Positions 50,942-60,637 are shown, counted from the first letter of the stretch. The stretch: DNA of 64,000 nucleotides from Flavimaribacter sp039888615 (GCA_039888615.1 JBDQQS010000001.1); one strand, 5' to 3'. The notes: a model not told the origin generated them from the letters alone. A program made the numbers and translations.

Positions 50942-51646
50942 TCACACCGAACGCGTTATCCCGCCATCCACGCGCAGGTTCTGCCCGGTAATGTATCCGG
51001 CGCCATCGGACGCAAGGAACGACACGGTCGCTGCAATCTCTGTTACCGAGCCGTAGCGCTGCATCGGGATCTTCTCACGGCGCTCCTCTTTCTCGGGCAG
51101 ACTGTCGATATAGCCCGGAAGCACATTGTTCATGCGCACATTGTCGGCTGCGTATTTGTCGGCAAAGAGTTTCGTGAACGCCGCCAACCCGGCCCGGAAC
51201 ACGCCGGATGTCGGAAACATTGGATCGGGTTCGAACACAGCAAAGGTGGAAATGTTGATGATGACGCCGGTCTTCTGCTGTCTCATGATGGGCGTGACAA
51301 GGCGCGTCGGGCGGATCACATTCAGCAGATAGACGTCGAGACCCAGATGCCAGTCTTCGTCCGGTATCTCCAGCACGGGGCCTTTCGGGCCGTGGCCAGC
51401 GCTGTTGACCAGCACATCGATACGGCCCCATTGCTGCATCGCCCTGTCTACGAGGCCCTGCAGATCTTCATTTGACAGGTTGCTGCCCGTCACGCCGACG
51501 CCGCCCAGTTCTTCCGCCAGGGCTTCTCCCTTGCCCGAAGAGGAAAGGATGGCCACCTTATAGCCGTCATTTGCAAGCCGGCGGGCGGCCTCAGCACCCA
51601 TTCCACTTCCTCCCGCCATGATCAAGGCGACCTTCACATCTGTCAT
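50942..51646 (-). CDS. short-chain dehydrogenase/reductase (SDR)
   Basis: A 234-residue classical-type SDR. The cofactor loop is IMAGGSGMGAEAARRLA (variant of TGxxxGxG, with Met-Ala-Gly-Gly instead of Thr-Gly). It has VLVNSAGHG (NAG-like) and the usual C-terminal FLASDGAGYITGQNLRVDGG. The catalytic Tyr-x-x-x-Lys of classical SDRs is not found in its place: the segment reads FRAGLAAFTKLFA, with Phe-Arg in place of the usual Tyr block but Lys still following. It may therefore be an altered or inactive enzyme. The ATG at 51646 has GGAG nine bases upstream. It lies in reverse between hom and glpX. Confidence 0.82.
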   Translation of the reverse strand: MTDVKVALIMAGGSGMGAEAARRLANDGYKVAILSSSGKGEALAEELGGVGVTGSNLSNEDLQGLVDRAMQQWGRIDVLVNSAGHGPKGPVLEIPDEDWHLGLDVYLLNVIRPTRLVTPIMRQQKTGVIINISTFAVFEPDPMFPTSGVFRAGLAAFTKLFADKYAADNVRMNNVLPGYIDSLPEKEERREKIPMQRYGSVTEIAATVSFLASDGAGYITGQNLRVDGGITRSV

Positions 51647-51903
51647 TTCAAATAACTCCATTGCAATCTGGTTTGTTGAACCGTGTCAAAATAGCCATGT
51701 TTATCGTCGCGTCGACGATCTTTGCTGGCGGTCGCCTGTGGACAGTCTCGACCATGCTGTAATCTTAATCGATTTAGGCCGGCTGTGTTACTTCCACGAG
51801 CCATTCAAAGGCCCTTTTTTCACATTGAACCGTTGCCAATCATGATGGCGACGGGATATCTGGCGCTGCAACGCATCGAAAACAAGCAACAGGACACCGG
51901 CCA

Positions 51904-52887
51904 ATGGCGAAATCGTCGGACAATAGCGGTCTCGATCGAATTCTCACACTCGAAATCGTACGAGTCACCGAGCGGGCCGCAGTCGCCGCAGCGCATCTTC
52001 GTGGCCGCGGCGACGAGAAAGAGGCCGATCAGGTGGCGGTCGACGCCATGCGCAAGGAACTCAATCGCTTGCCGATCGCCGGAACCGTGGTGATAGGCGA
52101 GGGAGAGCGCGACGAAGCGCCCATGCTCTACATCGGGGAAGAAGTCGGCACAGGCAAGGGCTCAAAGGTGGATATCGCGCTCGATCCTCTGGAGGGCACC
52201 ACCATCTGCGCGAAGAACCTTCCGAATTCGCTTGCGGTTATCGCAATGGCCGAAAAAGGAAGCCTGCTCTACGCACCGGATGTCTATATGGAGAAGATCG
52301 CCATCGGCCCTGGCTATCCGGATAACACGGTGTCGCTGACAAAAACGCCGGTGGAGAATATCAAGGCGGTCGCCGATGCAAAGGGCGTTGAAACGAAAGA
52401 CGTTACGGCCTGCATACTCGATCGACCACGCCACGCGCGTCTCATCGAGGAAGTGCGTTCCACCGGCGCCGCGATACGCCTGATCGGCGACGGCGACGTG
52501 GCCGGCGTTATCCATACGACCAATCCCGAAGAAACCGGCATCGACATCTATCTTGGTATCGGCGGCGCGCCGGAAGGCGTGCTGGCGGCGGCTGCATTGC
52601 GCTGCATCGGCGGTCAGATGGAAGGCCGGCTGCAGCTCAACACGAAAGAAAAGATCGCCCGGGCGAAGACAATGGGAATTGACGATCCGGACCGCATCTA
52701 CAAGCTTGAGGAGATGGCGAGCGGAGACGTCGTGTTTTCGGCGACCGGTGTGACGGACGGTAATCTGCTGAACGGCGTCCGGTTTTCGAAAACCGCGATC
52801 GTGACGCATACAATCGTTATGCGGTCGTCGTCCCGCACCGTGCGCGAAATCATCGCCCGGCACCAGGACCTCGGCAAGTTCGACTAA
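51904..52887 (+). CDS. glpX: class II fructose-1,6-bisphosphatase
   Basis: A 327-residue GlpX-type phosphatase. Family blocks are VTERAAVAAAHLRGRGDEKEADQVAVDAMR, IGEGERDEAPMLYIGEEVG and DIALDPLEGTT, with the metal-binding Glu and Asp residues, and GIGGAPEGVLAAAALRCIGGQMEGRL later on. It hydrolyses fructose 1,6-bisphosphate in gluconeogenesis (some relatives also act on sedoheptulose bisphosphate). It is followed by recJ after 107 bases. The gene order hom-glpX-recJ is common in this group, here broken only by the SDR gene. Confidence 0.96.
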   Translation: MAKSSDNSGLDRILTLEIVRVTERAAVAAAHLRGRGDEKEADQVAVDAMRKELNRLPIAGTVVIGEGERDEAPMLYIGEEVGTGKGSKVDIALDPLEGTTICAKNLPNSLAVIAMAEKGSLLYAPDVYMEKIAIGPGYPDNTVSLTKTPVENIKAVADAKGVETKDVTACILDRPRHARLIEEVRSTGAAIRLIGDGDVAGVIHTTNPEETGIDIYLGIGGAPEGVLAAAALRCIGGQMEGRLQLNTKEKIARAKTMGIDDPDRIYKLEEMASGDVVFSATGVTDGNLLNGVRFSKTAIVTHTIVMRSSSRTVREIIARHQDLGKFD

Positions 52888-52994
52888 AAAGACGGAATTG
52901 CAATCACCATTATGGACGTCAATAATGTCCTGCGACAGGGATTGATATCCGTGCGCATGCGCATCGTTGAATCCTGAATGGGATATATATTTAC

Positions 52995-54794
52995 TTGAGT
53001 ATTAGCAGAGATTTGACGCCCTTTTTTGAAGTGGAGTCTTCACTATTCGGACAGCGCTGGTCCCCGCGACTCGATTCCGCCGGCGTCAATCGCGCCCTGG
53101 CGATTTCCCAGACTGACGGCGTTCCTGATATTGTCGCGCGTGTCCTTGCCGGCCGCGGCGTTCGGCAGGGCGAAGCACAGGCTTTTCTCGATCCAACGCT
53201 CCGTGGCCTGATGCCAGACCCATCCATCTTTCAGGATATGGACAAGGCGGCGGAGCGTCTCGCCGATGCGATCGAGCGCCGTGAACGCGTGGCGGTCTTC
53301 GGCGATTACGATGTTGACGGGGCGGCGTCGTCTGCGCTCCTCAAACGATTTCTCGATCAATTCGATGTACCGTCCGAAATCTACATACCGGACAGAATTT
53401 TCGAAGGGTATGGTCCGAATGTGAAGGCGATCGACGCTCTGATCGACCGCGGTTGCCAACTCATAGTAACAGTGGATTGCGGGTCAACGAGCCTGGAGGC
53501 GCTCGCGCACGCGGCCGAACGCGGCGTGGACGTCGTCGTGCTTGATCATCATCAGATGAATCTTGAGGCGCCCGTCGCCCACGCGCTCGTCAATCCAAAC
53601 CGGGAGGACGATCTTTCGGGGCAGGGGCATCTGTGCGCGGCGGGCGTTGTATTCATGGCCCTGGTGGCGTTGCTGCGAGAACTGCGACGCCGGCAAAACA
53701 AGGCCGCGGCGTGCGTCGATTTGCTTGAAATGCTTGATCTCGTGGCTTTGGCCACGGTCTGTGATGTCGTCCCGCTGAAGGGTTTGAACCGGGCTTTTGT
53801 CGTCAAGGGTTTGCAGGTGGCGCGTCGCATGTCCAATCCGGGACTTGCCGCCCTGATGCGGGTTAGTGGAATTGACGGCCCGCTCACGCCCTATCACCTG
53901 GGGTTTATGGTCGGTCCCCGTATAAACGCCGGCGGCCGGATAGGCGACGCAGCCCTGGGCAGCCGGTTGCTGACGCTCGACAACGACGCCGAAGCCGGAG
54001 AGATCGCGGACACGCTCAACCGGCTCAACGCGGAAAGACAGGCGATCGAGCGCGACACGCTTGCCCAGGCGGAAGCAGAGGTGCTGGCGGAAATCGGCGT
54101 GGGAGACCCTCCGGTTCTGGTCATAACAGCCGGCGAGGGTTGGCATGCGGGCATCGTCGGCATCATCGCCGCCCGGCTCAAGGAGAAACTCCAGCGGCCG
54201 ACATTCGCCATCGCCTTCAACGCATCCGGTCAGGGAACCGGCTCCGGTCGTTCCATTGCCGGCTTCGACCTGGGGAGAATGGTTCGCCTTGCGGTCGACA
54301 AGGGCTTGCTGGTCAAGGGGGGCGGGCACGCCATGGCGGCCGGTATTACAGTCGAGCGCACAAGGCTTGGCGAATTGCGGGCATGGGCGGAAGACTATGC
54401 GCGTGAGGAAGTGTCGGCGTTAACGGCGGTCCGCACATTGAAAATCGACGCTGCCCTGGCTGCGTCCGGCGCAACGCTGCAGCTATACGACCAGCTCGAC
54501 AAGGCGGGGCCGTACGGCGCAGGTCATCCCCAGCCCGTATTCGCAATGCCGGCGCATCAGGTCACGGACGCCCGAATCGTCGGCGCAGATCATGTCAAAT
54601 TGCGGCTCGCAGACGCCGCTGGACAAAAGATCGACGCCATAGCGTTTCGCGCAGCCGAATCCGAAATGGGAGCAGCGCTATTGGGAGGGCGCGGAAACCG
54701 ATTCCATTTCGCTGGAAATCTCTCGACGAACCACTGGCAGGGGCGGCGCACGGTTCAAATTCGCGTTATCGACGCGGCGACGCCCCGGGTATGA
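52995..54794 (+). CDS. recJ: single-stranded-DNA-specific exonuclease RecJ
   Basis: A 599-residue DHH-family nuclease. Metal-binding motifs are AVFGDYDVDGAASSALL, TVDCGSTSLEAL and VVLDHHQMN (the DHH), then a DHHA1 domain with SGRSIAGFDLG and GGGHAMAAGITV, and a C-terminal OB-fold. RecJ degrades single-stranded DNA 5' to 3' in mismatch and recombination repair. The start is TTG at 52995, with no good Shine-Dalgarno sequence; a start slightly inside is possible. Confidence 0.95.
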   Translation: MSISRDLTPFFEVESSLFGQRWSPRLDSAGVNRALAISQTDGVPDIVARVLAGRGVRQGEAQAFLDPTLRGLMPDPSIFQDMDKAAERLADAIERRERVAVFGDYDVDGAASSALLKRFLDQFDVPSEIYIPDRIFEGYGPNVKAIDALIDRGCQLIVTVDCGSTSLEALAHAAERGVDVVVLDHHQMNLEAPVAHALVNPNREDDLSGQGHLCAAGVVFMALVALLRELRRRQNKAAACVDLLEMLDLVALATVCDVVPLKGLNRAFVVKGLQVARRMSNPGLAALMRVSGIDGPLTPYHLGFMVGPRINAGGRIGDAALGSRLLTLDNDAEAGEIADTLNRLNAERQAIERDTLAQAEAEVLAEIGVGDPPVLVITAGEGWHAGIVGIIAARLKEKLQRPTFAIAFNASGQGTGSGRSIAGFDLGRMVRLAVDKGLLVKGGGHAMAAGITVERTRLGELRAWAEDYAREEVSALTAVRTLKIDAALAASGATLQLYDQLDKAGPYGAGHPQPVFAMPAHQVTDARIVGADHVKLRLADAAGQKIDAIAFRAAESEMGAALLGGRGNRFHFAGNLSTNHWQGRRTVQIRVIDAATPRV

Positions 54795-54938
54795 TAACGC
54801 CAACGCCCATTTCACGGGTTGTTCTGCGACAGAAGTCGTACCTGGCGCGCCATGGAATAGACTGGCGCGTATTCCAGATAGTTGGTAGCTTTTCAGGTGC
54901 AAATAAGAAAATGCGCAAACCAGAGAGGAATGTTGCTT

Positions 54939-56522
54939 ATGAAACGTCCATTGTTGGCAGTCGCTGCCGCAACCGCACTCATGGCATCAACTGCAATAGC
55001 CGGCGCCGAAACACTGCGCTGGGCCCGAGCCGGTGATTCACTGACGCTCGATCCGCACTCCCAGAATGAAGGACCGACGCACGCGCTGTCGCAGCAGATT
55101 TACGAACCGCTGATATCGCCGGATATGGAAGCCAAGCCGATACCGGCTCTCGCCACCGAATGGGGCGTCAAGGATGGCGACCCGAACGTCTGGGTTTTCA
55201 AGCTGCGCGAAGGCGTGAAATTCCATGACGGAGCCGATTTTACGGCTGAAGACGTCGTCTTCTCTTTCAATCGCGCAAAAATGGAAAGCTCCGACATGAA
55301 GGAGCTGCTGGTTTCCATCAAGGAAGTGCGTGCAGTTGACGATTACACCATTGAAATGGAGACGGACGGACCGAATCCGATCCTGCCGAACAATCTCACC
55401 AACCTGTTCATCATGGACAAGGGCTGGGCTGAAACTCATGGCGTGGAAGCGCCGGCGGAGTTCGACACGGGTGAAGAAACCTACGCAGTGCGCAACGCCA
55501 ACGGCACCGGCGCCTTCATGCTGGAAAGTCGCGAGCCGGACACGAAAACCGTGCTCAAGGCAAATCCTGACTATTGGGGCAAAGGGGAATTTCCACTCGA
55601 AGTCACGGAAATCATCTACACCCCGATCCAGAATGCTGCGACCCGCGTCGCGGCGCTGCTGTCTGGAGAGGTTGATCTGATTCAGGATGTGCCGGTGCAG
55701 GACCTGCAGCGCGTGTCCGACGCGGACGGCCTCAAGGTCGACAACGCGCCCCAGAACCGGACGATCTTCTTCGGAATCAACTCAGGCGACGATGATCTCG
55801 CAAACGACAATATCGATGGCAAGAATCCGTTCGCCGATATCCGCGTTCGCAAGGCCATGAACATGGCGATCGATCGCGACGCCATCAAGATGGTGGTCAT
55901 GCGCGGCCAGTCGGCGCCGACCGGCGTCATCATTCCGCCCTTCGTCAACGGTTGGACGGAAGAGCTGGACGCATATCCGAAGGCTGACGTCGCCGCCGCC
56001 AAGGCGCTGATGGAAGAAGCAGGCTATGGTGATGGTTTCGAAATTACGCTGCATTGCCCGAACGACCGCTACATCAACGATGAAGCAATCTGTCAGGCGA
56101 TGGTTGGCATGATGGGACAGATCGGCATCAAGGTGAACCTGGTCGCCCAGACCAAGGCGAACCACTTCCCTCTCATTTCCGGCAAGGAAACGGATTTCTA
56201 CCTGCTCGGTTGGGGCGTTCCGACCTTCGATTCGGAATATGTCTTCAACTTCCTCGTTCACTCGACGACGGATGAACGCGGCTCGTGGAACGGATCCCGC
56301 TTCAATAACCCGGAAGTCGACGCGATGATCAAGTCACTCGGTTCGGAAACAGACATCGAGAAGCGCGACGATACGATCGCCAAAATCTGGCAGATCGTTC
56401 AGGACGAACAGGTTTATCTGCCGGTCCACAACCAGGTTCTGAACTGGGGCATGAAGGACAATGTGAACTTCCCCGTGCAGCCGGAAGACCAGCCGCACTT
56501 CAAGTTCCTGCAGTATAACTGA
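54939..56522 (+). CDS. ABC transporter substrate-binding protein, family 5 (dipeptide/oligopeptide type)
   Basis: A 527-residue secreted binding protein. Signal peptide MKRPLLAVAAATALMASTAIA, cleaved near residue 23; the mature protein starts ETLRWARAGDSLTLDPHSQNEG. The family 5 signature is seen in WVFKLREGVKFHDGADFTAEDVVFSFNRA. DIRVRKAMNMAIDRDAI is another conserved block. The group binds di- and oligopeptides, nickel, or sugars; the ligand cannot be read. The ATG at 54939 has AGAGAGGAA eight bases upstream. It is the first gene of a complete importer operon. Confidence 0.94.
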   Translation: MKRPLLAVAAATALMASTAIAGAETLRWARAGDSLTLDPHSQNEGPTHALSQQIYEPLISPDMEAKPIPALATEWGVKDGDPNVWVFKLREGVKFHDGADFTAEDVVFSFNRAKMESSDMKELLVSIKEVRAVDDYTIEMETDGPNPILPNNLTNLFIMDKGWAETHGVEAPAEFDTGEETYAVRNANGTGAFMLESREPDTKTVLKANPDYWGKGEFPLEVTEIIYTPIQNAATRVAALLSGEVDLIQDVPVQDLQRVSDADGLKVDNAPQNRTIFFGINSGDDDLANDNIDGKNPFADIRVRKAMNMAIDRDAIKMVVMRGQSAPTGVIIPPFVNGWTEELDAYPKADVAAAKALMEEAGYGDGFEITLHCPNDRYINDEAICQAMVGMMGQIGIKVNLVAQTKANHFPLISGKETDFYLLGWGVPTFDSEYVFNFLVHSTTDERGSWNGSRFNNPEVDAMIKSLGSETDIEKRDDTIAKIWQIVQDEQVYLPVHNQVLNWGMKDNVNFPVQPEDQPHFKFLQYN

Positions 56523-56539
56523 TCCTTTGAAATTGGTTT

Positions 56540-56563
56540 CCGGGGCGAAAGCTAGCGCCCCGG
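56540..56563 (+). promoter_or_regulatory. intra-operon stem-loop after the binding-protein gene
   Basis: CCGGGGCG and CGCCCCGG form an 8-bp perfect GC stem with loop AAAGCTAG, without T-run, 20 bases after the stop of the binding-protein gene and 27 before the permease start. Hairpins at this place in importer operons protect the 3' end of the binding-protein mRNA so that it is made in excess over the membrane parts. Confidence 0.65.
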
Positions 56564-56589
56564 ATTCCTCAGCCGGCAGACGCATCTAG

Positions 56590-57579
56590 ATGCTTGCATT
56601 CATCATCAGGCGCGTGGCGCAGTCTGTGGTCGTGTTGCTCGTGGTCGGACTGGTCGCGTTTTCGCTGTTCCGATTCGTCGGCGACCCGGTCGAAAACCTG
56701 CTCGGACAGGAGCGCACGGTCGCTGATATTGAACGGGTCCGGTCGCAACTGGGCCTCGATCAACCGTTTCCTGTTCAATATTTCAAATTTCTGAAAGGCA
56801 TCGTGGTCGACGGAAACTTTGGCGTTTCCTATCGTCAGGGACGACCGGTCGCCGACATCATCGCCGAACGCGCGCCCGCAACGCTTGAACTTGCGTTCGT
56901 ATCGGCTGTTTTCGCCCTTGTGCTTGGTATATCGCTGGGCGTCTACACGGCAATCCGTCGAGACGGCTGGCTGTCCAACGCCATCATGACGCTATCGCTT
57001 GTCGGCGTATCGCTTCCCACCTTCCTCATCGGTATTCTCTTGATCTACGTGTTCGCCGTTGAACTTGGGTGGCTGCCGAGTTTCGGCCGCGGCGAAACGG
57101 TCAAGATCGGCGGCTGGTCGACCGGCTTTCTGACGGCCAGCGGTCTGAAGGCGCTCATTCTGCCCGCCATTACGCTGGGGCTCTACCAGATGACGCTGAT
57201 CATGCGGTTGGTGCGCTCTGAAATGCTCGAGGTCCTGCGTTCGGACTATGTGAAATTCGCCGATGCGCGCGGATTGCCGTCGCGCAGGATTCACTTTCGT
57301 CACGCCCTGAAAAACACGCTGGTTCCCGTCATCACGATCACCGGCCTGCAACTCGGTTCAATCATTGCATTCGCAATCATCACCGAAACCGTTTTCCAGT
57401 GGCCGGGCGTCGGGCTGTTGTTTATCAACGCCATCCAGTTCGTCGATATTCCGGTCATGGCGACCTATCTCATGCTGATTTCCGTATTGTTCGTAACCAT
57501 CAATCTGATTGTGGATCTGCTCTATTTCTCCATCGATCCGAGGCTCAAGGCGGATGGTTCCGCAGGGGGAGGACATTGA
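56590..57579 (+). CDS. ABC transporter permease, DppB type
   Basis: A 329-residue membrane protein with six membrane segments. The N-terminal IIRRVAQSVVVLLVVGLVAFSLFRFVGDPV is the typical DppB start. The EAA loop is DARGLPSRRIHFRHALKNTLVPVITI, which docks on the ATPase. It forms the channel together with the DppC-type subunit. The ATG at 56590 comes 67 bases after the binding protein stop; the next gene starts four bases after its stop. Confidence 0.95.
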   Translation: MLAFIIRRVAQSVVVLLVVGLVAFSLFRFVGDPVENLLGQERTVADIERVRSQLGLDQPFPVQYFKFLKGIVVDGNFGVSYRQGRPVADIIAERAPATLELAFVSAVFALVLGISLGVYTAIRRDGWLSNAIMTLSLVGVSLPTFLIGILLIYVFAVELGWLPSFGRGETVKIGGWSTGFLTASGLKALILPAITLGLYQMTLIMRLVRSEMLEVLRSDYVKFADARGLPSRRIHFRHALKNTLVPVITITGLQLGSIIAFAIITETVFQWPGVGLLFINAIQFVDIPVMATYLMLISVLFVTINLIVDLLYFSIDPRLKADGSAGGGH

Positions 57580-57583
57580 CCGC

Positions 57584-58498
57584 ATGGAAATGATCAAGCG
57601 ATTTGTCGATTCCGACCTCGTCTACAAATTCAATCGGTCGCCGGTCGCAATCATTGCGTTGGCTGTAACCGTTCTTCTAATCGGTGGCGCCGTGCTGGCG
57701 CCGTTTGTAACGAACCAGAACCCGTTCGACCCGGCCTCGCTCAACCTGATGAACGGCTTTTCAAAGCCGATGGAGCCCAACCAGTTTACCGGCGACACAT
57801 TCATTCTTGGCGCTGACGATCAGGGGCGGGACGTCTATGCGACAATCCTGTACGGCATGCGCATATCGCTCTTCGTTGGCTTCTCCGCCGTGCTGTTCGC
57901 CATGGTGCTTGGCGTTTCGCTCGGGCTGCTCTCCGGCTTTGTCGGCGGGCGCGTAGATGTCATTATCATGCGCATCGCCGACATCCAGCTGACGTTTCCG
58001 GCTATCCTTGTGGCGCTTCTTATCTTCGGTATAGCCAAGGGGATAACGCCGCCCTCCATGCGCGACCAGATCGCTATCTGGGTTCTGATTATCGCGATCG
58101 GACTGTCCGACTGGGTTCAGTTTGCGCGCGTTGTGCGCGGCGCCACGATGGTTGAAAAGAGCAAGGAATATGTGCAGGCGGCGCGTCTGATCGGACGATC
58201 TTCTTTCGTGATCATGATACGGCACATATTGCCCAATACCCTGTCTTCGGTTCTGGTGATCGCCACGATATCGCTGGCGCTGGCCATCATCGCCGAAGCC
58301 ACGCTGTCGTTTCTCGGGGTCGGGGCGCCGCCGACGCAGCCCTCGCTCGGCACCCTGATCCGGATTGGGCAGGGCTTCCTGTTTTCCGGAGAGTGGTGGA
58401 TCCTGTTCTTTCCCGCCATTACGCTTCTGGCGCTGGCGCTCTCGGTCAATCTGCTGGGCGACTGGCTGCGCGACGCGCTCAATCCGAAACTGAAGTAG
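57584..58498 (+). CDS. ABC transporter permease, DppC type
   Basis: A 304-residue membrane protein. The DppC-type N-terminal region NRSPVAIIALAVTVLLIGGAVLAPFV is followed by HxLGTD-like FILGADDQGRDVYATILYG, typical for the family. The EAA loop is AARLIGRSSFVIMIRHILPNTLSSVL. The ATG at 57584 has a strong GGGGGAGGA upstream, inside the end of the preceding gene. Partner of the DppB-type subunit. Confidence 0.95.
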   Translation: MEMIKRFVDSDLVYKFNRSPVAIIALAVTVLLIGGAVLAPFVTNQNPFDPASLNLMNGFSKPMEPNQFTGDTFILGADDQGRDVYATILYGMRISLFVGFSAVLFAMVLGVSLGLLSGFVGGRVDVIIMRIADIQLTFPAILVALLIFGIAKGITPPSMRDQIAIWVLIIAIGLSDWVQFARVVRGATMVEKSKEYVQAARLIGRSSFVIMIRHILPNTLSSVLVIATISLALAIIAEATLSFLGVGAPPTQPSLGTLIRIGQGFLFSGEWWILFFPAITLLALALSVNLLGDWLRDALNPKLK

Positions 58499-58507
58499 GG
58501 GGAACCA

Positions 58508-59497
58508 GTGTCAGATCACCCCTTGCTTTCCGTCAAGAACCTCACCGTGCAGTTTCCCTCTCGCGGAGCGATGCTGACGGCGGTCGACAATGTCTCGTTT
58601 GATCTGGCGCGCGGCGAGGTGCTTGGCCTCGTGGGTGAGTCCGGCGCTGGAAAATCGATGACTGGCGCAGCGATCATCGGACTTATCGAACCGCCAGGCC
58701 GGATCACCGGCGGCTCCATCTCGCTTGAAGGCAAGCGAATAGACAATCTGTCGTCCGCTGACATGCGCCAGATCAGGGGACGGCGGATCGGCATGGTTTT
58801 CCAGGATCCTCTGACGTCGCTCAATCCGCTCTTCACCATTGCCGAGCAATTGGTCGAAACCATAAGGGTGCATTTGCCGGTGTCGGCGAAAGAAGCCCGC
58901 GAACGGGCGATCGGTTTGTTGAACGAAGTCGGCATTCCGGCGGCAAGCCAGCGCATCGATGATTATCCGCACCAGTTCTCCGGGGGAATGCGTCAACGTG
59001 TGGTCATTGCGCTCGCGCTTGCAGCAGAACCTGAACTGGTGATCGCCGACGAACCGACGACGGCGCTCGATGTATCGGTTCAGGCGCAAATCATCGACGT
59101 TCTGAAGAAACTCTGCGCGGAGCGGAACGCTTCGGTGATCCTGATTACGCACGATATGGGCGTTATTGCCGAGACCGCGGATCGGGTCGCTGTCATGTAC
59201 GCGGGTCGCCTGGCGGAGATCGGTCCGGTGCGCTCGGTCATCAAGGACGCCCTGCATCCCTACACCAAGGGCTTGATGGGATCCATTCCTTCGTTGACGA
59301 GCACGGACGATCGGCTGGTTCAGATTCCGGGATCCATGCCTCGTTTGAACAACATCCCTGAAGGGTGCGCATTCAATCCGCGCTGCAATCAGGTCTTCGC
59401 GCGTTGCACGAAGGAACGGCCGGAACTCATGCATTACGGCAATCGCAATGTGTCATGCTGGCTATACGACGAAGCCACGACGGAGGCGCCGGCATGA
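58508..59497 (+). CDS. ABC transporter ATP-binding protein, DppD type
   Basis: A 329-residue ATPase. Walker A is GESGAGKSM (about residues 41-49), the signature FSGGMRQRVVIALALA, Walker B VIADEPTTALD, and the switch LITHDMGV. The C-terminal oligopeptide-type extension has four cysteines around GCAFNPRCNQVFARCTKERPE, a probable [4Fe-4S] site known in DppD/OppD types. The start is GTG at 58508, after GGGGGAA. The stop overlaps the next gene by four bases. Confidence 0.95.
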   Translation: MSDHPLLSVKNLTVQFPSRGAMLTAVDNVSFDLARGEVLGLVGESGAGKSMTGAAIIGLIEPPGRITGGSISLEGKRIDNLSSADMRQIRGRRIGMVFQDPLTSLNPLFTIAEQLVETIRVHLPVSAKEARERAIGLLNEVGIPAASQRIDDYPHQFSGGMRQRVVIALALAAEPELVIADEPTTALDVSVQAQIIDVLKKLCAERNASVILITHDMGVIAETADRVAVMYAGRLAEIGPVRSVIKDALHPYTKGLMGSIPSLTSTDDRLVQIPGSMPRLNNIPEGCAFNPRCNQVFARCTKERPELMHYGNRNVSCWLYDEATTEAPA

Positions 59498-60495
59498 GCG
59501 AAACGCTGCTGGAAGTCCGCGATCTGACGCGTACCTTCGATATGTCAAAGCCCTGGCTGAACCGCGTGCTGGAAAGGGACGGAAAACGGTTTCTGAGAGC
59601 CGTCGACCATGTTTCCTTCACGATACGAAAAGGCGAGACTTTTGCTCTGGTCGGCGAATCCGGATCTGGCAAATCCACCATTGCAAAAATGGTCGTCGGG
59701 CTTTTGCCTTCGAGCTCGGGTGAAATCCTGTTTGACGGCGCGCCGATCGGAACCGGCGCCGGGTCTTCAATGCGGGCCATGCGCTCGCGTTTCCAGATGA
59801 TCTTTCAGAGCCCCTTCGCCAGCCTCAATCCGCGCTGGAAGGTCCGTGACATCGTAGCAGAGCCGATCATCGCCTTCGATATGGTTCAAAATCGCCAGGC
59901 CCAGGCCGCGCGCGTCGCCGAACTGCTCGAACTGGTCGGCCTCACCGCTTCGGACGGTTCGAAGTATCCGCACGAATTTTCAGGCGGTCAGCGCCAGCGC
60001 ATCGCCATCGCGCGCGCGCTTTCATCGAATCCCGAATTCATCGTGTGCGACGAACCGACATCTGCCCTGGATGTTTCCGTGCAGGCCCAGATTTTGAACC
60101 TGATGCGAGACCTGCAGGATGAACTCGGCCTGACCTACCTCTTTATCAGTCATGACCTGTCCGTGGTCAGGCATATGGCGAACAGGATCGGCGTGCTGTA
60201 TCTCGGCGCGCTTGTGGAAAATGCGCAGGCGAGGGGATTGTTCGAGGACCCGCAGCATCCCTATACGCAAATGCTGCTCGACGCGGTGCCGGATGTGGAC
60301 ATGACGAATCGCGAACGGGAGGAAGTGATCGGCGAGATACCGAATCCCATCTCACCCCCGGATGGCTGTGTCTTTCATCCGCGCTGCGTCAAGGCGTTCG
60401 ACCGTTGTCGCGTCGAGGCGCCGGTCATGGTGGCCACGCAGTATGGCGAGGCCAAATGCTTTGCAGCCGAGAATGTACGGAAAGCCGGTACGTAG
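59494..60495 (+). CDS. ABC transporter ATP-binding protein, DppF type
   Basis: A 333-residue ATPase. Walker A is GESGSGKST, the signature FSGGQRQRIAIARALS, Walker B FIVCDEPTSALD, and the switch FISHDLSV. It also has the oligopeptide-type C-terminal Cys cluster (GCVFHPRCVKAFDRC). The ATG at 59494 overlaps the stop of the DppD-type gene (ATGA), implying coupled translation. It completes the five-gene importer; a terminator follows 21 bases later. Confidence 0.95.
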   Translation: MSETLLEVRDLTRTFDMSKPWLNRVLERDGKRFLRAVDHVSFTIRKGETFALVGESGSGKSTIAKMVVGLLPSSSGEILFDGAPIGTGAGSSMRAMRSRFQMIFQSPFASLNPRWKVRDIVAEPIIAFDMVQNRQAQAARVAELLELVGLTASDGSKYPHEFSGGQRQRIAIARALSSNPEFIVCDEPTSALDVSVQAQILNLMRDLQDELGLTYLFISHDLSVVRHMANRIGVLYLGALVENAQARGLFEDPQHPYTQMLLDAVPDVDMTNREREEVIGEIPNPISPPDGCVFHPRCVKAFDRCRVEAPVMVATQYGEAKCFAAENVRKAGT

Positions 60496-60516
60496 GCGGG
60501 ACGCAACCTGTCTCGA

Positions 60517-60540
60517 CCGAAGCTAACGCTCGGATTTTTA
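60517..60540 (+). terminator. terminator of the importer operon
   Basis: CCGAAGC pairs with GCTCGG with one bulged A and the tetraloop TAAC, followed by ATTTTTA. It stands 21 bases after the last ATPase gene. Confidence 0.6.
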
Positions 60541-60562
60541 ACATTGAATTATAAGTGGAAGA

Positions 60563-60637
60563 TGGCACGCCCTAGGGGAATCGAACCCCTCTTTCCAGAA
60601 TGAAAATCTGGCGTCCTAACCGATAGACGAAGGGCGC
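60563..60637 (-). tRNA. tRNA-Glu (anticodon TTC)
   Basis: A 75-base cloverleaf with encoded CCA on the minus strand. Acceptor GCGCCCT pairs with AGGGCGT (the first pair is G-U). The anticodon stem CCAGA/TCTGG holds TTTTCAT with anticodon TTC. The T-arm is AGGGG-TTCGATT-CCCCT. Confidence 0.95.
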
